DNA of 64,000 bases from Pascua guehoae (GCA_001600415.1 BCJX01000004.1:1011689-1075688); one strand, 5' to 3'; counted from the first letter of the stretch, positions 21,668-34,384 are shown. Made by a program: numbers and translations. The notes: generated by a model not told the origin, from the sequence alone.

Positions 21668-24267
21668 ATGACTCAGACCGTCTGGCAACGACGCGTGCGC
21701 CGCTTCCTATTCTTCGCCGGTACAGCGAGCACGGCATGGCTCTTCTTGTCATACATCGGCAACCGGATGAGGGAGGCGCGCGTGCGTGCGCTCAAGGAGC
21801 GGAGGGAAAGAGAAACGTGAGTTGTCAGCCCGAGACTTGTACCGGCGTGCAAGGCAGGGGTGGGACGGAGCCGGATACGCAGGGGACGGGGGAATCGGAA
21901 TGGCCGATGGGAGGAGAGCGTGCCCTAGACGACGGGGTTGGATGGAATAATCGACGGTCCGAGCGAGTATCGTGTCGAGTGTCGTGTGGAGCTGCGGCTA
22001 AGCCTGAACAAGGGCCGGAGAGGAGTGCTCTTGCTGCCGGGCTGGGGGGATGGCGTCCTGGACCCATCCGGTCACCAGCTGCACTTTCTTTCCCAGATGC
22101 AGAGCTATGGTGATCATAATATCCATCCCAACGTCGTGCTCTACACGACGAGACTACGTTGACATGTCGCGTTTCCACGCATTCCTCACTGACGCTCTCC
22201 AGCATCAAGGCACACTTTACATCCCTTCTCTCGACCATCTCCTTTACGCTGTATGCGCTTCTACCCACCCTCGAGCCACAGCTCTTCGCGGCGTACCCCG
22301 TCGAGGCGACGAGCCAGGCTCTGCAGTCCAAATCGAGCCGATCGGGCACAGAGTCTGGGGGCACGACGACGACAACAAACACGACCGAACCGACCCCCGG
22401 GAGCACGCCTGCCGATTCCATGTTACTCGCTCCGCCCACCCTCCCACACCCTCACTCTGGTCCCTCTGACCATGCCTCGCACGCCCCCCTGCCCTCCGCA
22501 TCCATCTCCATGATCAACGACGCACCAGAGATTTCCCCCGCGTCGATCACGGACACGGCACCGTACTCTCTCACCGACTCGCTCGCGTCGGTCACCTCGG
22601 TCTCGGTGTCCGTATCCGAAAGTGACACGTCGGCGTCGTCAAACGACGCGGGCGCAGGCCAGGTTGGTGAATCGTGGGCGTCAGAGTTTAGCGCGCGGGC
22701 CCACGACGATGATATGGTGAGTCGTGTGCGGGGCGCAGGAGAGGCGGGGCGTTGCCAAAGGCCGGAAACCGATCGCCAACTGTTGGTTACCGAGCAGCAG
22801 GCCTGATCGGCCCCAAAGAGACAAAGGCACTGCCTGGGGCTTGGGGCTACTTTTGATGGATGCCCTTGCATGTGGTGCTGCAACTGGAGGGCCTTCTGCA
22901 GCCTGCTGTTATCTCATACCAGGAAGGACGATGTCGGGCGCCAGAGCCTTGTCAATGCTCTCCGAGACTGCCAAGCATTTGATCACGCTAACCCCAGCTC
23001 ACCGCCTCGACCATCTCGCAGTCGATTTCGCTTCCGCCCACGGACACGTCATCTGCTGCGCCGTCGACAGTCCCGTCGCCGACATCAGATCTGAGCCGCC
23101 TGGATGCCTCCCCTCCCGCACCACAGACTTCTCTTGTGCCCAACCTACTCTCGCCCCCGCAACCGCCCGCCGACCCCCGTACCAAGAAGGAGCTCTGGCG
23201 CGACCTCAAGGTGCAGAGTGAGTTGTCCTCAACCGTCGCTTTGCAACTCACACGCAGGCATCACACGCGCTATCGCAACGGCGTACCTCGTCCCCCTGAT
23301 CTACCTCCTCACGTCGTCGCAACTTACAATCCTCGCCCGCACCCGCTACTTGGCGGATGTCAAGGCTGCGCATGCCGCACGTGAGGCCGAGCTGCGGTAT
23401 CGTGAACTCGCCCGTCCGCGTGGCTGGCTGTCGTACTTCTCCGTCGATTCGATGGGTCTCGGCGAGTACGTGGAACGTGGTACGGCGGTGGGCGCGTCCT
23501 TCATCCCCGAAGCTGTGCGTTCGTTATTCTGGGGCACCAAGCCCGCGCCGGTGATCGAGACGCCCGAGGCGCTCGCGGCGCGCGAGGCACAACTCGAGGA
23601 AGAACGCGCGATTGCCGAGCGCTTATTCCTGACCTACTCGTGGTGGTTGCTCCACGAGGGTTGGCGCTCGGTGGCGAGCCGTATCGAGACGGCCGTCGAG
23701 CAAGTGTTTGGCGGTGTCCCTCTCAAGCGCGAAATCACTCCAGACGTGTGGGACAGCCTCGTCCGCGAGGTGCGCGCGAGCGTCGAGACCGACGTTGGCT
23801 CAGATGGCTCGGCCCGGCTGTACGATTTTACACCGCTCATTGTCCCTCCCGTACCTCGTCCACCCACGTTTGAAGAGTGCCCCCTCCCCGTGGAGCCCGA
23901 GGGTGCCCACCTCATCGGTCTCCTCAAGCAAACAAAGGAACACGTGTCTGGCCCAGACGCGCGCATCCTCGTCGACCGCGGAACGAGCGCCATGCTCGGC
24001 GCGCTCGCCGACACGCTCCGTGCCGACACGGCTGATGGGCGCCCGCACCACCGCCGCATGGCAGACTGCCTCCCCGAGCTGAACAGGTGGTCCAAGAGCG
24101 TGTGGGAGGGTGTGCCAGATGGTGGTGTCGAGGTGAGTCGATCAGGGCACAAGAGGACCGTGAATGTGTTTTCGTCGACTGACACCCCTTTGCAGACGCT
24201 GCTGGCGATTCCAGAGTACGAGGCGTTTGCCGCGCTCGTGTTTGGCGACTGGGCGCCGAGGGAGTAG
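21668..24267 (+). CDS. PEX3: Peroxin-3, peroxisomal membrane biogenesis factor
   Basis: Integral peroxisomal membrane docking receptor for Pex19 with its membrane-protein cargo. Exons 21668-21816, 22203-22716, 22998-23217, 23258-24132 and 24196-24267, all in phase, 609 residues. The N-terminus has a basic cluster and a membrane segment (RRFLFFAGTASTAWLFLSYI). Core motifs follow: ISFTLYALLPTLEPQLF, and KKELWRDLKVQSITRAIATA with VPLIYLLTSSQLTILARTRYL, the signature central helices of Pex3. The C-terminal helical domain ends near EAFAALVFGDWA. It is longer than yeast Pex3 (about 440 residues) because of a Ser/Thr/Pro-rich insert (about residues 90-290) spread over exons 2 and 3. Identification is secure; the precise end of exon 2 is less so. 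Confidence 0.9.
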
Positions 24268-27200
24268 GAGGATCTGTAGTGTGGCATGCAGTCGTGACGC
24301 GCAGTCTGGGAATGTCGGTGGACGATATATTGGGTGTGGCCGTCGTCGAACTTCAGTTCATCGTCTTTCTCATGATCAGAGCACCGCTAGTCCATCTACA
24401 GCCCACCGATAGTCCCTCTCATTTGTCCCCTTAGACCGACCACGGTCTTGCAGAGTCCTTACCGCTCGATCAACCTCCGAGCCATTCCTGTGCCAAGGCG
24501 TGCATTTCGTGAATGGGGCACAGACTGTGCTGTCGGTTCCTCGTTCCATCGTACCGACCTCGATCCAGAGCATATGGTCCTTGCACAACCAGTCTGGAGG
24601 AAATGGAGACGGAGTGCCATACCATTGCGGTACTACTCGCTGCGAATTCAACGGCACCATCCAGCTCAAGTACGGCGGCTTTAAGCTGGTGTGGTCACGA
24701 TTGTACCCCTTCGCTGTATGGAGCACCAACTCCCATAAGCATCCCAATGAAGCTGAAATGGTGGACAACAAGTGATTGGATTGGAAGCAGTAAAAACACA
24801 CTACCTCTTCTTAAATTGATTTAGGACAGAGTAGTGTACTTTTCCAGCTGCTGAGAAACGCACTACGTCAGGGAATCTCGCATCATAGCACTCGTAGTGT
24901 GTTTTCAGGCTACCACGAGATCCCTCCCATAATAGGCACATAATCCTTTCACGTGCCTTTTATGACTTGGCACGCCTGTTAGGTCCCGCCGCTCGCACCC
25001 AGTTGTTTTCGGATCAGCGTCTCCAAAGTCAACAAACAACATTTGCTCGCCCAAGGTGCCCGCTGCGCTCCAGTCCGCCGCACAGCGGGCGTATCGCAGA
25101 GCAAAGATCGATCGTGACCACGGCGGCTTCGGCGACTAGGGAGGAAGGGTGCTGAGTCGTGAGGAAACGCAGCGCTGCGTTGTGCTTTCCCGCTTCTTGA
25201 CACCTTTCCTCCTACTGCAGGCCGACGTTTGGCTGGCAAAGAGGGTTCGACACGGTCGAAGTCGTACCGTTGCTCCAGGTCACGGCGAAGGCAGACAGCG
25301 CGGGTCGCTCCCACGCTTGCGTGTATGCACCCTCCTGGCGCTCCAGCGCTCTCGGTTCCCTTGCCTGCATGGCAGACGAGGTACCCAGAGCGCCTGCCCC
25401 CGACACTTCTTTCCTCGTGCTCCTCCACTTTCCACTCTCCACTCTCCACCCTCCCGTCTCCGCCTTCCACTCGCCCGTCTTCACCCTCCTACCTCCCGTC
25501 CGTCTGTCCATGCCGAAATGAAGGGGATTATAACCACACCGGGGTCACCACCGGCCCACGGACCATTCTTCGGCCCACTGGGCCCAGCTGTGACTAACCA
25601 TGGCGTTAACGCGTACCTTGAAGCCGGCAAGAGGCCCAACCATGTCAACGTGTCAAAGATGAACCCTACAAGTGCCAGAAACAGTGTCACCAATGTGCAC
25701 TAGTGTGCGCCATAAGCGCGCATGCGCCGTCTCGCCTGATCGATTAGAGAAAAAATGTTTGGCTCGCGCCCATCGCATCGCATCAATCACACCTCATCGC
25801 ATCGCATCCAAAAAAAAAAAAAAAAAGTACCGATGTGTCTCGATGCGTGTATCAGTTGCTCCACGCGGGCTGCTCCCCGCCGCACCCTAAGACACGCCTC
25901 GGTATGACAGCCACGCGCTAACAGCGCTCTTCTCGGAGCATGCCACACCTTACATCTCACATCACTGCGCCTCGGCCTTGAACTGTCGTACGGTCGCGCT
26001 GGCATGCTGGCATGCGCCACCTTGGTCCGACGCCCATGCCGCAGCGGAGTGACGGTCACACACAACCGACACACAACCGACGGACGTGGTAGGGGCTGCG
26101 CAGCAACCCTGGGCAGCGTGTTTGTTGCGCGCTCCACGTCGCATCAACAGGCAGGCTCGTTCACACTAGGCGTACTTCAGGAACAAACGTGGCTGAAGTG
26201 CCATGTGCTAGCGACAATAAAACGATAAGGAAGAACAGGGGAACGAACGAGCCTACAGACCGAAACACGACGAGGTAATTTGTGCCAGAACACGCCGACA
26301 TTGTTCCTTGGGTATCGTGCACCACACCTTCTCGTCAGCCTCAGCCGCGATAGACCCACGTTTCGGCCCGGGGACGTCCTGGACAAAAAGTTCTCAGGCG
26401 CCCAACTCTCCACACCCCGTCGTGCTACGATTCTCCTGCCCTGCCATCTGACCTCGGCTGACCATCAATCGTTTGTCCTTTTACCTTTGAACACGCACTG
26501 CCTTGGGCTCGGGACAGGTCCGAGCGCCACGCATTCGTGTCACTGTGGAACCATCGGCGAGGTCTGGAGCCCTTAAGACCTTGAGATGGACTCTCACCCA
26601 TCATCAACTGCACGTCCATCCCAGTTATGAGGCGTTGCTTCGCAAGGGCGTTGGGGCGCAACGGCACAGGATGTCAAAAGCTTCTTGTTTCCCCAGATGG
26701 TTACCAGAAGCATGACCGATCCGCTGATCATCTCTACGCCCGCTTACGAGTCAAGCGCCCGAATCCCGCCATGCTTCTTGCATCTCGGGACCCTCCGTGA
26801 TATGCTCTTCCAAGGCGCCAGCGCCCCGCTACGCCGCACCCAAATGCCACGTCTGCCATGCCTGCCACGCCTGCCCCGCGTGCCACGCGGTTGGTTCCGT
26901 CTCACAAGCTCCAACTCCAACCCCAGGCTCACCACGCGCACCACGGTCCCAATCCAGCCCATGCGGACTAGCCCGCTGCAATCGGATGTGCAGTGTGTTT
27001 GAGTAGGTGCGACAGCATCATGCTTGCTCGTTTGAGGGCGCGATACGCCAGGGTCATTGTCGTCTACCCGGACTGTGCAGGTGTAGCGCTGTGGGAGGCA
27101 GCTGTGGACGCAGTGTCGGTCGGCTCTTGGATTTCTGCGTCTTGGAAAAAGAAGCAACGGCTCACGGTTGATGCCGTGCGCCCCCAGGGGAATTGCACGC

Positions 27201-28833
27201 GCATTGCGCCCGCTCCCAGGCACATGAGGCGCCCTTCTTGCCCCTTGCTTCTTCTCGCCTAGCACTTAATCCTTTTGCCATCTCTCCCTCCGCGGTCGAC
27301 CTCCGCACCCTCACATTCCAGCGGCCCCCACCGGCCCCTCTCCCCATCACTTCGGTCCTTGCTAACCCGACCGGGGACGACGTGATAACCCTCGGCGTGC
27401 ACCAGCGCTCTTAACCGCGTTAAATGAGCCCAAGTGACCTCGGCGTCCATCATCCCATGTCGAACCTGCGTTGGCCAGACTGACGATAACAGTCGCCTTC
27501 GTTGCCAGCTCCAACCCCAACAGCCACAGCTACAACATCATTGCCTACCCCGCCGCCCCGTACATCTTGCATCTTGGTCCCCAAGTCTTGCAAGCTTGTG
27601 CTCCCGCCGCCACCGCCACCCGCCCTTGCCGCCCAAACCTCTTGCAGACGGCGTCTGCCACTTACCCCTCTGGCGGCGCACGCCCCTCTCCCCCTTCCAC
27701 CCGGTACCTCGATCACGATCAAGACCTGCTGGCCCCTCACGCTTTACATTAGGCGACTCACCTTTAGCAACGCCGCGTTCCTCGGGCCTCGCGGCCGACG
27801 GGGTGTCGCTCGGGGCTAACTCGCTCTGCTGTTGCGCCGAACGCCTACGGCCCGGTCGCATCTGCATACCCGCTCTCCCCAACAAGCTAGCCGGCAAGCC
27901 AACTGCAACGGTAATTGCCTCGGCTCGCACCAACTTCTTGTACTGTACGCAGACGTGCATACTCACTTTGCGCCGTGTACGCTGCCGCCGCATCGGCAAC
28001 CTTTTGATTGCACAGAACCACGCGGCCAAAGCCACAAGTCCGCAACCATGTCGGGCGAGTAGTGAGTTTTAATGATTCGTTGATTGTTTTGTTGGTAGTC
28101 AATAGTAGTCGGACCCGTCCAGTCCATTCATTCCACATTGTTTGTCCACATCCACCTCCGGCGCATCTGCCTCCTTTGCCCTTGTCCCCCACCCACGGGG
28201 CAACTTTGCGCCCGCCCTCGTCGCCGCTGCTTCTATCACCCGCCTACCGCCGCACGCTGCCTCCGCCCCGCCGCTCGCTGTCGCCAGCAGGCCGTGCTTC
28301 TTTGCCATCTTCTCAACGCCGCCCTTCCCACCGGCACCGCACCCACCGCCTTGGCCGGCTCCAGCCTGACGCTCCCTCCGCCCCATGCACGCCACCTTCG
28401 TCAGCCGCCCTCCCTCGCCGGGCCCAACCGCCAGTGAACCAGCCCACCTTGCCCCACGTCTGCTCGTGCCGCCCAACCCCTGTTGCGACCCCTCCGCCGC
28501 CACACCACTGCTAGTCTTCTTCCCGGTTCTCGGAAGCATGACCGGCAAACGCCCCCATCAATGGCAGTGTACAATATATGGCGCGACTCCCACGATGCCC
28601 ACACCATGGTCTCATTCCCACCAACTCTGTCCTTCGTTTGCAGCGGCGCAACAGCACACCACACTGTTCGCCCCCTCTCTCGCACTCATTGCGCTCTCTG
28701 GCCCGCGCACCCGCCCACGCACACCCACACCACCTACTTTTGGCCGCCCGCGCCTTTGTGATTCGTACATTGCGCTTACGCCGCACCCAGCTATTCCTAC
28801 TTTTCCCTGAACCGCGTCTCGCGGGCGGCAGAT
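24268..28833. other. Gene-poor stretch, 4.6 kb
   Basis: No gene with consistent splicing or a recognisable domain was found. It contains a 12-bp inverted repeat (24793-24804 with 24894-24905), a pyrimidine-rich run (25425-25500), an A16-17 homopolymer at about 25810-25826, and a five-codon open frame in good context (28048-28062) that may lie in the leader of the next gene. Longer frames on both strands are low-complexity Pro/Ala/Ser. Confidence 0.55.
24793..24905. repeat. 12-bp inverted repeat, 89-bp spacer
   Basis: AAAACACACTAC at 24793-24804 and its exact complement GTAGTGTGTTTT at 24894-24905. The AT content between is higher than in the surroundings. A partial internal copy (CGCACTAC, GAGTAGTGTA) suggests a small foldback sequence. 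Confidence 0.65.
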
Positions 28834-29355
28834 ATGTCGAACCTCGGTCGTATGGAGGAGCGCTGGGACATCTATTACCGGTGAGCACCATGGCTGTATT
28901 ACAGTGACACGATAGCGCCGAGGCCGCTGTATCTGGGCCGGGCGGTCACCCGCGCTGGGGTTGACATGTCAACCACCGCGGGTGGGATCCGCTCGGCGCC
29001 GATGCATGGTGTGCGATGCCCCGCACGAAGAGTCGAACGACGCCCGCTTCCGATGACGCGTGCTAATGCCCCAGCCAGTTTCTCCTGCACACATGCCTGC
29101 ACAGCGAATGCATCTGGATGGATGGCAGTGAGTTGTGCCACTGCTGCCTGACCTCGTCGTCGCTGTCCTTGCTGCTCACAACAGCGTGGTACTTTCCCGA
29201 TCCTGGGCGCCGCGCGAATACGCTCCACATGTTTGCCCCATCGCGCTGGGGTCCGATCAAGTGAGTCCGCGGCAGCAGAATGGTACCGCCGAGCGCGACA
29301 CTGACTTGACTTGCAGTGACTTCAAGGTAGGCATGCGCGGCCGAGCCCCTCCTTG

Positions 29356-29399
<44 letters not shown>

Positions 29400-30221
29400 G
29401 CACACACACATACACACACGCACACATAGACGTACGGGACCTGTAGCTGACATGTCGAGTACTACGATTTCCACCTGGTGCGTCTCGAGCATTCCCGGGG
29501 CTGACGCCAGCCGAACGGTTCCATGATTGAGCAGAGTGAGTTGATCGTGATCGTGATCGTGATTGCCAAGAGTGAACGTGCGGCAAGACGCTGACCATCA
29601 GTGGCCTGGTAGGTGCCTGCGCTCGTGTTGCCTAACACTGCGATCCCCATTGACACTGGCAGGCGGTATATCGGCACCAACGACCCGTCCATGGAGTGGC
29701 TCCAGGACTACGTTGCGTGTAAGTGTTGCCACCAAGTTGGTGTGAACAAGTTGAATATGGGGGTGGCTATGGGTGGCCGGCCACTGGGAATCAGTGGCAA
29801 CTGGGAATCAACATGGGAGCGCGAACAAGTTTCATTGGCAACCTGCCCAGCGTGTCACGCTCGCAGTGTACTGTCCTAGCGCTGTGGGTGGTATTGCTCC
29901 GGGTCTTGCTTCTGTGTGAACACGGCACCGAGCGCAAGCTACGTGCGTTGTGAGCACAGTTGTCTCGACGCCTTCCGTTCCTTCTTTGTAGCTGGCCCAA
30001 GCGAGTCCCGAACCCCCTCGCCTATATTGGCGTACGGCATTTTCATTTGTTTTATTTTTCTTCTTCTCTCTTTTTTTTCGAGTCAATACCTGTTCCTCGC
30101 ATTGGGTTCGGAACTTTGTGGGCCACAGTTCAAGGTTCGAGCACGTCCCATTTACTAACACGCAGACAACCTCAACATGGTCACGATCGATATGGTCGTC
30201 CTCAACCCGACGGGAAATTAA
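28834..30221 (+). CDS. Unknown 115-residue protein encoded by nine very small exons
   Basis: Function not recognised. Predicted exons: 28834-28880 (47 nt), 29075-29127 (53), 29185-29260 (76), 29317-29326 (10), 29460-29477 (18), 29511-29535 (25), 29602-29608 (7), 29663-29718 (56) and 30166-30221 (56). They sum to 348 nt, all phases agree, and every intron has a consensus donor and a CTGAC, CTAAC or similar branch site just before its AG. The product starts MSNLGRMEERWDIYY. It is rich in Trp, Tyr and Met, with motifs TWYFPDPGRR, FAPSRWGPI, WRYIGTNDPSMEWLQDYV and an end TIDMVVLNPTGN. No signal peptide or membrane segment is seen. The Trp/Tyr-rich composition looks like a compact folded domain. 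The start could lie further upstream. Intron 4 contains a (CA)n microsatellite. Confidence 0.6.
29359..29425 (+). repeat. (CA)n microsatellite in intron
   Basis: About 20 uninterrupted CA units, then interrupted CA/TA units, inside intron 4 of the small unknown gene. Confidence 0.95.
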
Positions 30222-30520
30222 CATCCCTGCGCAGACCGCATGCCGCCGCTCGCACCCCAAACTCAAACTCAAACTCCGAACTGGGCGGGCCTCAACCCCA
30301 ACCCCGACGTCTCCGCCCCCCCGCTCGCGGTCTGCTCCCTGCCCCAACCCCAAGCATCCGAGGCGCCTACACACCACCACCGCCGCCGCTCCCCCGCTCT
30401 CATGTGTTAGTATTGTGTTGTTCAGAATAGCCCCAGCAGATATCTCCATCTCGGTGGCGCCGCGCAGCCATGGCGCGCGCACACCAGAGCACAGTAACTC
30501 GTTTACAAGATGAGAATGTA

Positions 30521-30574
30521 GCATTTGTCGCATTTGTCGCATTTGTCGCATTTGTCGCATTTGTCGCATTGGTC
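30521..30574 (+). repeat. 9-bp tandem array (GCATTTGTC), six units
   Basis: Five exact GCATTTGTC units followed by one GCATTGGTC variant. A unit length divisible by three makes both strands translate as repetitive peptides, which should not be taken as coding evidence. Confidence 0.95.
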
Positions 30575-32989
30575 CCGTCTCGCGCGCGACTCGCGCATCT
30601 GTGCTGCTCCTGTGCTCTGCCGAGGAGGCACATAGGAGCCGCGTCGGACTGGCGAGGTATCCCCTCCAATAATGAGAGCGGTCGATGACGAAGCACCGAG
30701 GCGGGCGAGGCCAAGGCAGCGAGTATGCACCATGGTCTCCAGGAGCATGAGCTGGCCTGTGCGGCGAGGCACGCCCAACATGCCACATTTCCTCTTGCGG
30801 CCAGGGCCTCGCGCGTAAAACACAGGCCTGCGACAGGTCTGCCTCCGACAGGCCGACAGGCCGACAGGTCGGCCACGCCCCATCGCGCGGCGCGCCCGGA
30901 ACGCCAGCTTGCCTTGGATGCTTGCGTCATTCCGGCGAATTTCGCATTCCACCACTACAGTACTAAACAACAAACGCCCACGGCGAGAACAGGAATAGGG
31001 CCAGCCAGCCAGTACCCGAGCTGGCTGCTGGAAACACACAACAAACTCGGTTGCCCGTCTGGTCTCTACGCGTCAAAGTCATTACATGAGGGACAATGGA
31101 CATGTCTCGGTGACCCGTTGCGGTTTCACAGTCGGGTGATGAGACGTGGTCTCGGTCGCCCGTATGATTGGGTCCGCGAACAATTGTTAGTGTGCACTGT
31201 CCGTTTGTCCGGTTTGTCCGCTGCCGCTGCCGCGGCTAAGGAGGGCGTTTGACCGATTGACATGCAGGCGCCGCTCGAGCTGGCTGAAGTGGTGGTTTCA
31301 CATAGGTGCAACTGGGACACGTCGATGGATCCAAGGTGCGGCGTGGCGTATTGCAGTTGTGTGACAGACTGTAGACTACTGTAGATGATACAGAGGGTGT
31401 GCCCAAAAGGGACTGCAAGGCATGTGAGGGGCGCAGGGATGGCGTTTGAGCTGGTGCTGAGATGAGTGCAAGACAAGTCTCACCCTGCGGCCTTGCAGTC
31501 CTTTGACACGCTCTGTACCAGTGTGAGACTGCCATGTTTGAGCATGTGTCTGTCGAGTACAGCACCAGCCTGGGCTTGGGTCGCCTCATGGCCACCCACC
31601 CGCTGCTCCCCGCCACCTGGCCTGAGCCTTTGACCGAGTGCGGCCTTTGGCGGAGAGCGAGACTGGGCGGCGCAGCCGCCTCGGCAATGGCATGAACGGC
31701 TGTATCTGTATGCCAACCAACCCGGCCATACAGCTAGTGACAAAAGACAAAAGGCAAAGGGCGCGGCAGGGTGGTGTGTCGGTCTCGCATGCACAGGTCA
31801 AGGCCTCTGTTGGGTGTACCCCTGCTCATGAACGGTGTCACATTGAACTGTAAAGTAGGAACGTAGAGCCAACGGCCTGGCCTGGCCTGGCCCACCTCGA
31901 CAATCCTGCGGCTTTTGGCGGATAGGTCGATGGCTGTGTGGACAATGTTGGGCTTGTCTGCCAGCGTTGGCGTCCAAGGCCCGTCCGTCTACTGGGTGTA
32001 GGAAGCGGATAAACGCAGTCTGGGTGCCATTGGGTCGCAGTTCGACTGCCGTCCAGTAGTACGCCCGCGCGCTGTCGAACGGCTGACAGTTGTGAGATAC
32101 ACGACGTCGCATGTGAGTGAGACAGGACGACTTGGATGTTGGTGGTGCCGTACAGGGACACCGAGGCATCGAGGCATCGAGGCATCGGGCGCTCTCCTGC
32201 CGAGGTGGGTGAGGAGCTTGTAAGACAGCCACCACCTTTGGCTCTTTGACAGACCTTTGGCGCAGGCTGTACTGCGATATTGGCCCTACTCATTTACAAA
32301 CTGCTCGACGCCTCGAATCGTTCGGGGCGGCAGCGGGGAGGGCGTTTGGTGACGGGGATAGGGGGGGGCAAGTAAGCCGTTGCTTGGACTCGCTCCAGGG
32401 AGCAATTGGAAACTGCGAGTGGGGTTGGCTTGCGTGGCGGGTTACGTGCCACTATAGGGAATCTCTGAGTCTTGGAGGTGAGAAATGACTAGGAGTAGGA
32501 CCAAGTTTGCGAGGTTGACCTTGTTCAAGAGAGGGAGGGAGGGTGGTGCTTTCTGCCTCGCGGATCTCTGTGACCAACCAGCCTTGTCCAGCAGCCAGTC
32601 CATTCTCGGCGTCGTCAGTCCAGCGCAACACAAGAGCACAAAATGTAGTGTGAGCGAGTACAGGAGCGCAAGATGGCGTGTCAGTGCGAGCACAACACGT
32701 ACAACACGGGTGACATCACCCAGTCCCGACTACAAGAGCTGCCCCCCCCCCCAAATCTGCACGTTGCAATACCAGGGCACACATCCCTCCTCTACAACCC
32801 GTGAGGTCAAGGCCCCCAAGTGACAGTTGCCAACAGCGTGAGCGGCTCGGCGCCCAGCCTCGACGTCCCTGCTCTGGACCTTCAAGTCACAGCCATGTCC
32901 CAGTCGCTCGGGGGTCACGCTTGTAGGCTGGAGCAAGGGGTGCATGGCGCTTCAGAGGCTCGCTTTGGCGCTCGCAGCCGCACAGTGTA

Positions 32990-34217
32990 GACGAGGGCTG
33001 GTGTACTGGTACTGGTACTTGTCCGGCGGCAGCAGTGCGAGATTCATTTCCCACATGGTGTGGCGGTAATGTATACGGCGGTGGCCGCGTCGCAGTAGTA
33101 CTAAGGGCCGTGTGGCCTTCATACGTCCTTTGCTCCTTGGTTTGACTGACAGGGAACATGTTCTCCTTGCGGAAGATGGCTCTCTTTGCCAAATAGCAAC
33201 ATCCATCCACAAGCACCGTGCCGTTATTGCCCACCTTGAGCAAGGGTACGAGGTGGATGTGCGCCTCTGCCAAATTTCATGTGCTGAGGAGAGCCAAATT
33301 TCATGTCACAATTTCAGCACATGAAATTTGGCCAAGTCCCTTGTTTGCTCAATAATCAGTCTTCATAAGCATCGGGTCTCTAGACTACCATAGCCTTCGG
33401 GAGCCCCTTTAGACAAACGGTCGATGCCTGCTGTACTGTATTCATGTGTTTGGTACAGTCGCTTAGAAAATGTTCCGTACTTAATCCATTTTTGCACCGT
33501 ACACGTCCTTTTACGTCCTCCTTCGAGCTCTCATTCTGCAGCCATTTTGTAAATCGATTGCCTTGAAACTGTGCATACAGGTATTACCAAGACAATTAAA
33601 CTATCTGGCAAATGTTTGACATGCATGCATATCGTGGTGCAGGAAATATGAGCAAAAGATCAGAGCATTGTAAAACGGAAGCAATTTTTTGCCACGTACG
33701 GTGAGAATTAAATTTATCAGTTCTGCCGGAATGACCAAGATATGTGATTCCGGCTGTAAAGGCCAGCCAGTTGTTCAGCAGGCCTAAGACTGTTAGGACA
33801 GCTAGTTTTGGTTATGATGCAACCATAGTGCTTCAGCCAGGGGAACGGATTTAGTAAATTGACGAGAAATCATGACCGCAAATTGCACCCCTACAGTGAA
33901 AAAAAGAGGGGCAACCCGGATCTTTTTCTAAGTGTCTGTACGGTGACAAGCTGTTGGTCGCGGGTTCGAATCCCTGTCCTGTCAACTGCCTGGTGCGAAT
34001 GCGACACCTTCAACCACTTAACTGTGACATATTCGAAGACCCAGCCAACGGCCGATCCGCGCCTGGGGTTAGTTTTTGCTTCTGCTTTTGCTGCTACTTG
34101 CAGGCGCAGTAGGTACGTCTGTGGGGCAGTTGCGCTAGGAGGATCGGTTGTCTGGTCGAGATCGCTGCGTCTACTGTACGGTGGACGAGGGCTGGTGGAC
34201 TGGTACTGGTACTTGTC
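32990..34217 (+). repeat. 34-nt direct repeats 1.2 kb apart flanking an AT-rich segment
   Basis: Positions 32990-33023 and 34184-34217 share 33 of 34 bases (core GGTACTGGTACTTGTC), with weaker similarity beyond. They bracket an AT-rich segment, a 19-bp inverted repeat and a tRNA-like box. They could be remnants of a mobile element or a local duplication. Confidence 0.7.
33269..33332. repeat. 19-bp perfect inverted repeat, 26-bp loop
   Basis: Arms 33269-33287 and 33314-33332 (core CCAAATTTCATGTGCTGA) are exact reverse complements. A further partial copy (CCAAATTTCATGTCA) sits in the loop. The structure marks the left boundary of the AT-rich island. Confidence 0.85.
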
Positions 34218-34337
34218 TCGAGGCGGCGCGATCTCGTGTGCGGGGCGGTGGCGTAAGCGCCAAGCCTCCTGATGGGTGGTTAGTGGCCCCGTGCGCACTC
34301 ACCATCGCTGCCAACCTCGGCCATTCGCCTTGAGTGC

Positions 34338-34384
34338 GCCTTGGTTGCCTTGGTTGCCTTGGTTGCCTTGGTTGCGCCTTGGCT
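34338..34384 (+). repeat. 9-bp tandem array (GCCTTGGTT)
   Basis: About four GCCTTGGTT units followed by a degenerate copy. Non-coding. Confidence 0.85.

Noticed and set aside
24376..24801. Overlapping frames on both strands as a transposase or polyprotein fragment
   Set aside because: No catalytic motif (DDE, reverse transcriptase or zinc knuckle) could be seen on either strand.
28048..28062. First exon of the small nine-exon gene at ATGTCGGGCGAG
   Set aside because: Splicing from its GTGAGT donor to the next good acceptor creates an immediate stop codon. It is more likely an upstream mini-frame or chance.
29029..29040. GAGTCGAACGAC, also at about 10787, as a reverse-strand tRNA T-arm
   Set aside because: The flanking bases do not pair as a T-stem at either place, and no cloverleaf can be built.
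30503..31039. 178-codon minus-strand frame ending in repeated CDK tripeptides
   Set aside because: Translation of the (GCATTTGTC)n array; no domain or intron structure.
33930..33990. tRNA gene around the GGTTCGAATCC box
   Set aside because: Only three T-stem pairs form and no complementary 5' acceptor strand or D arm is present; kept as a tRNA-like relic, not a gene.
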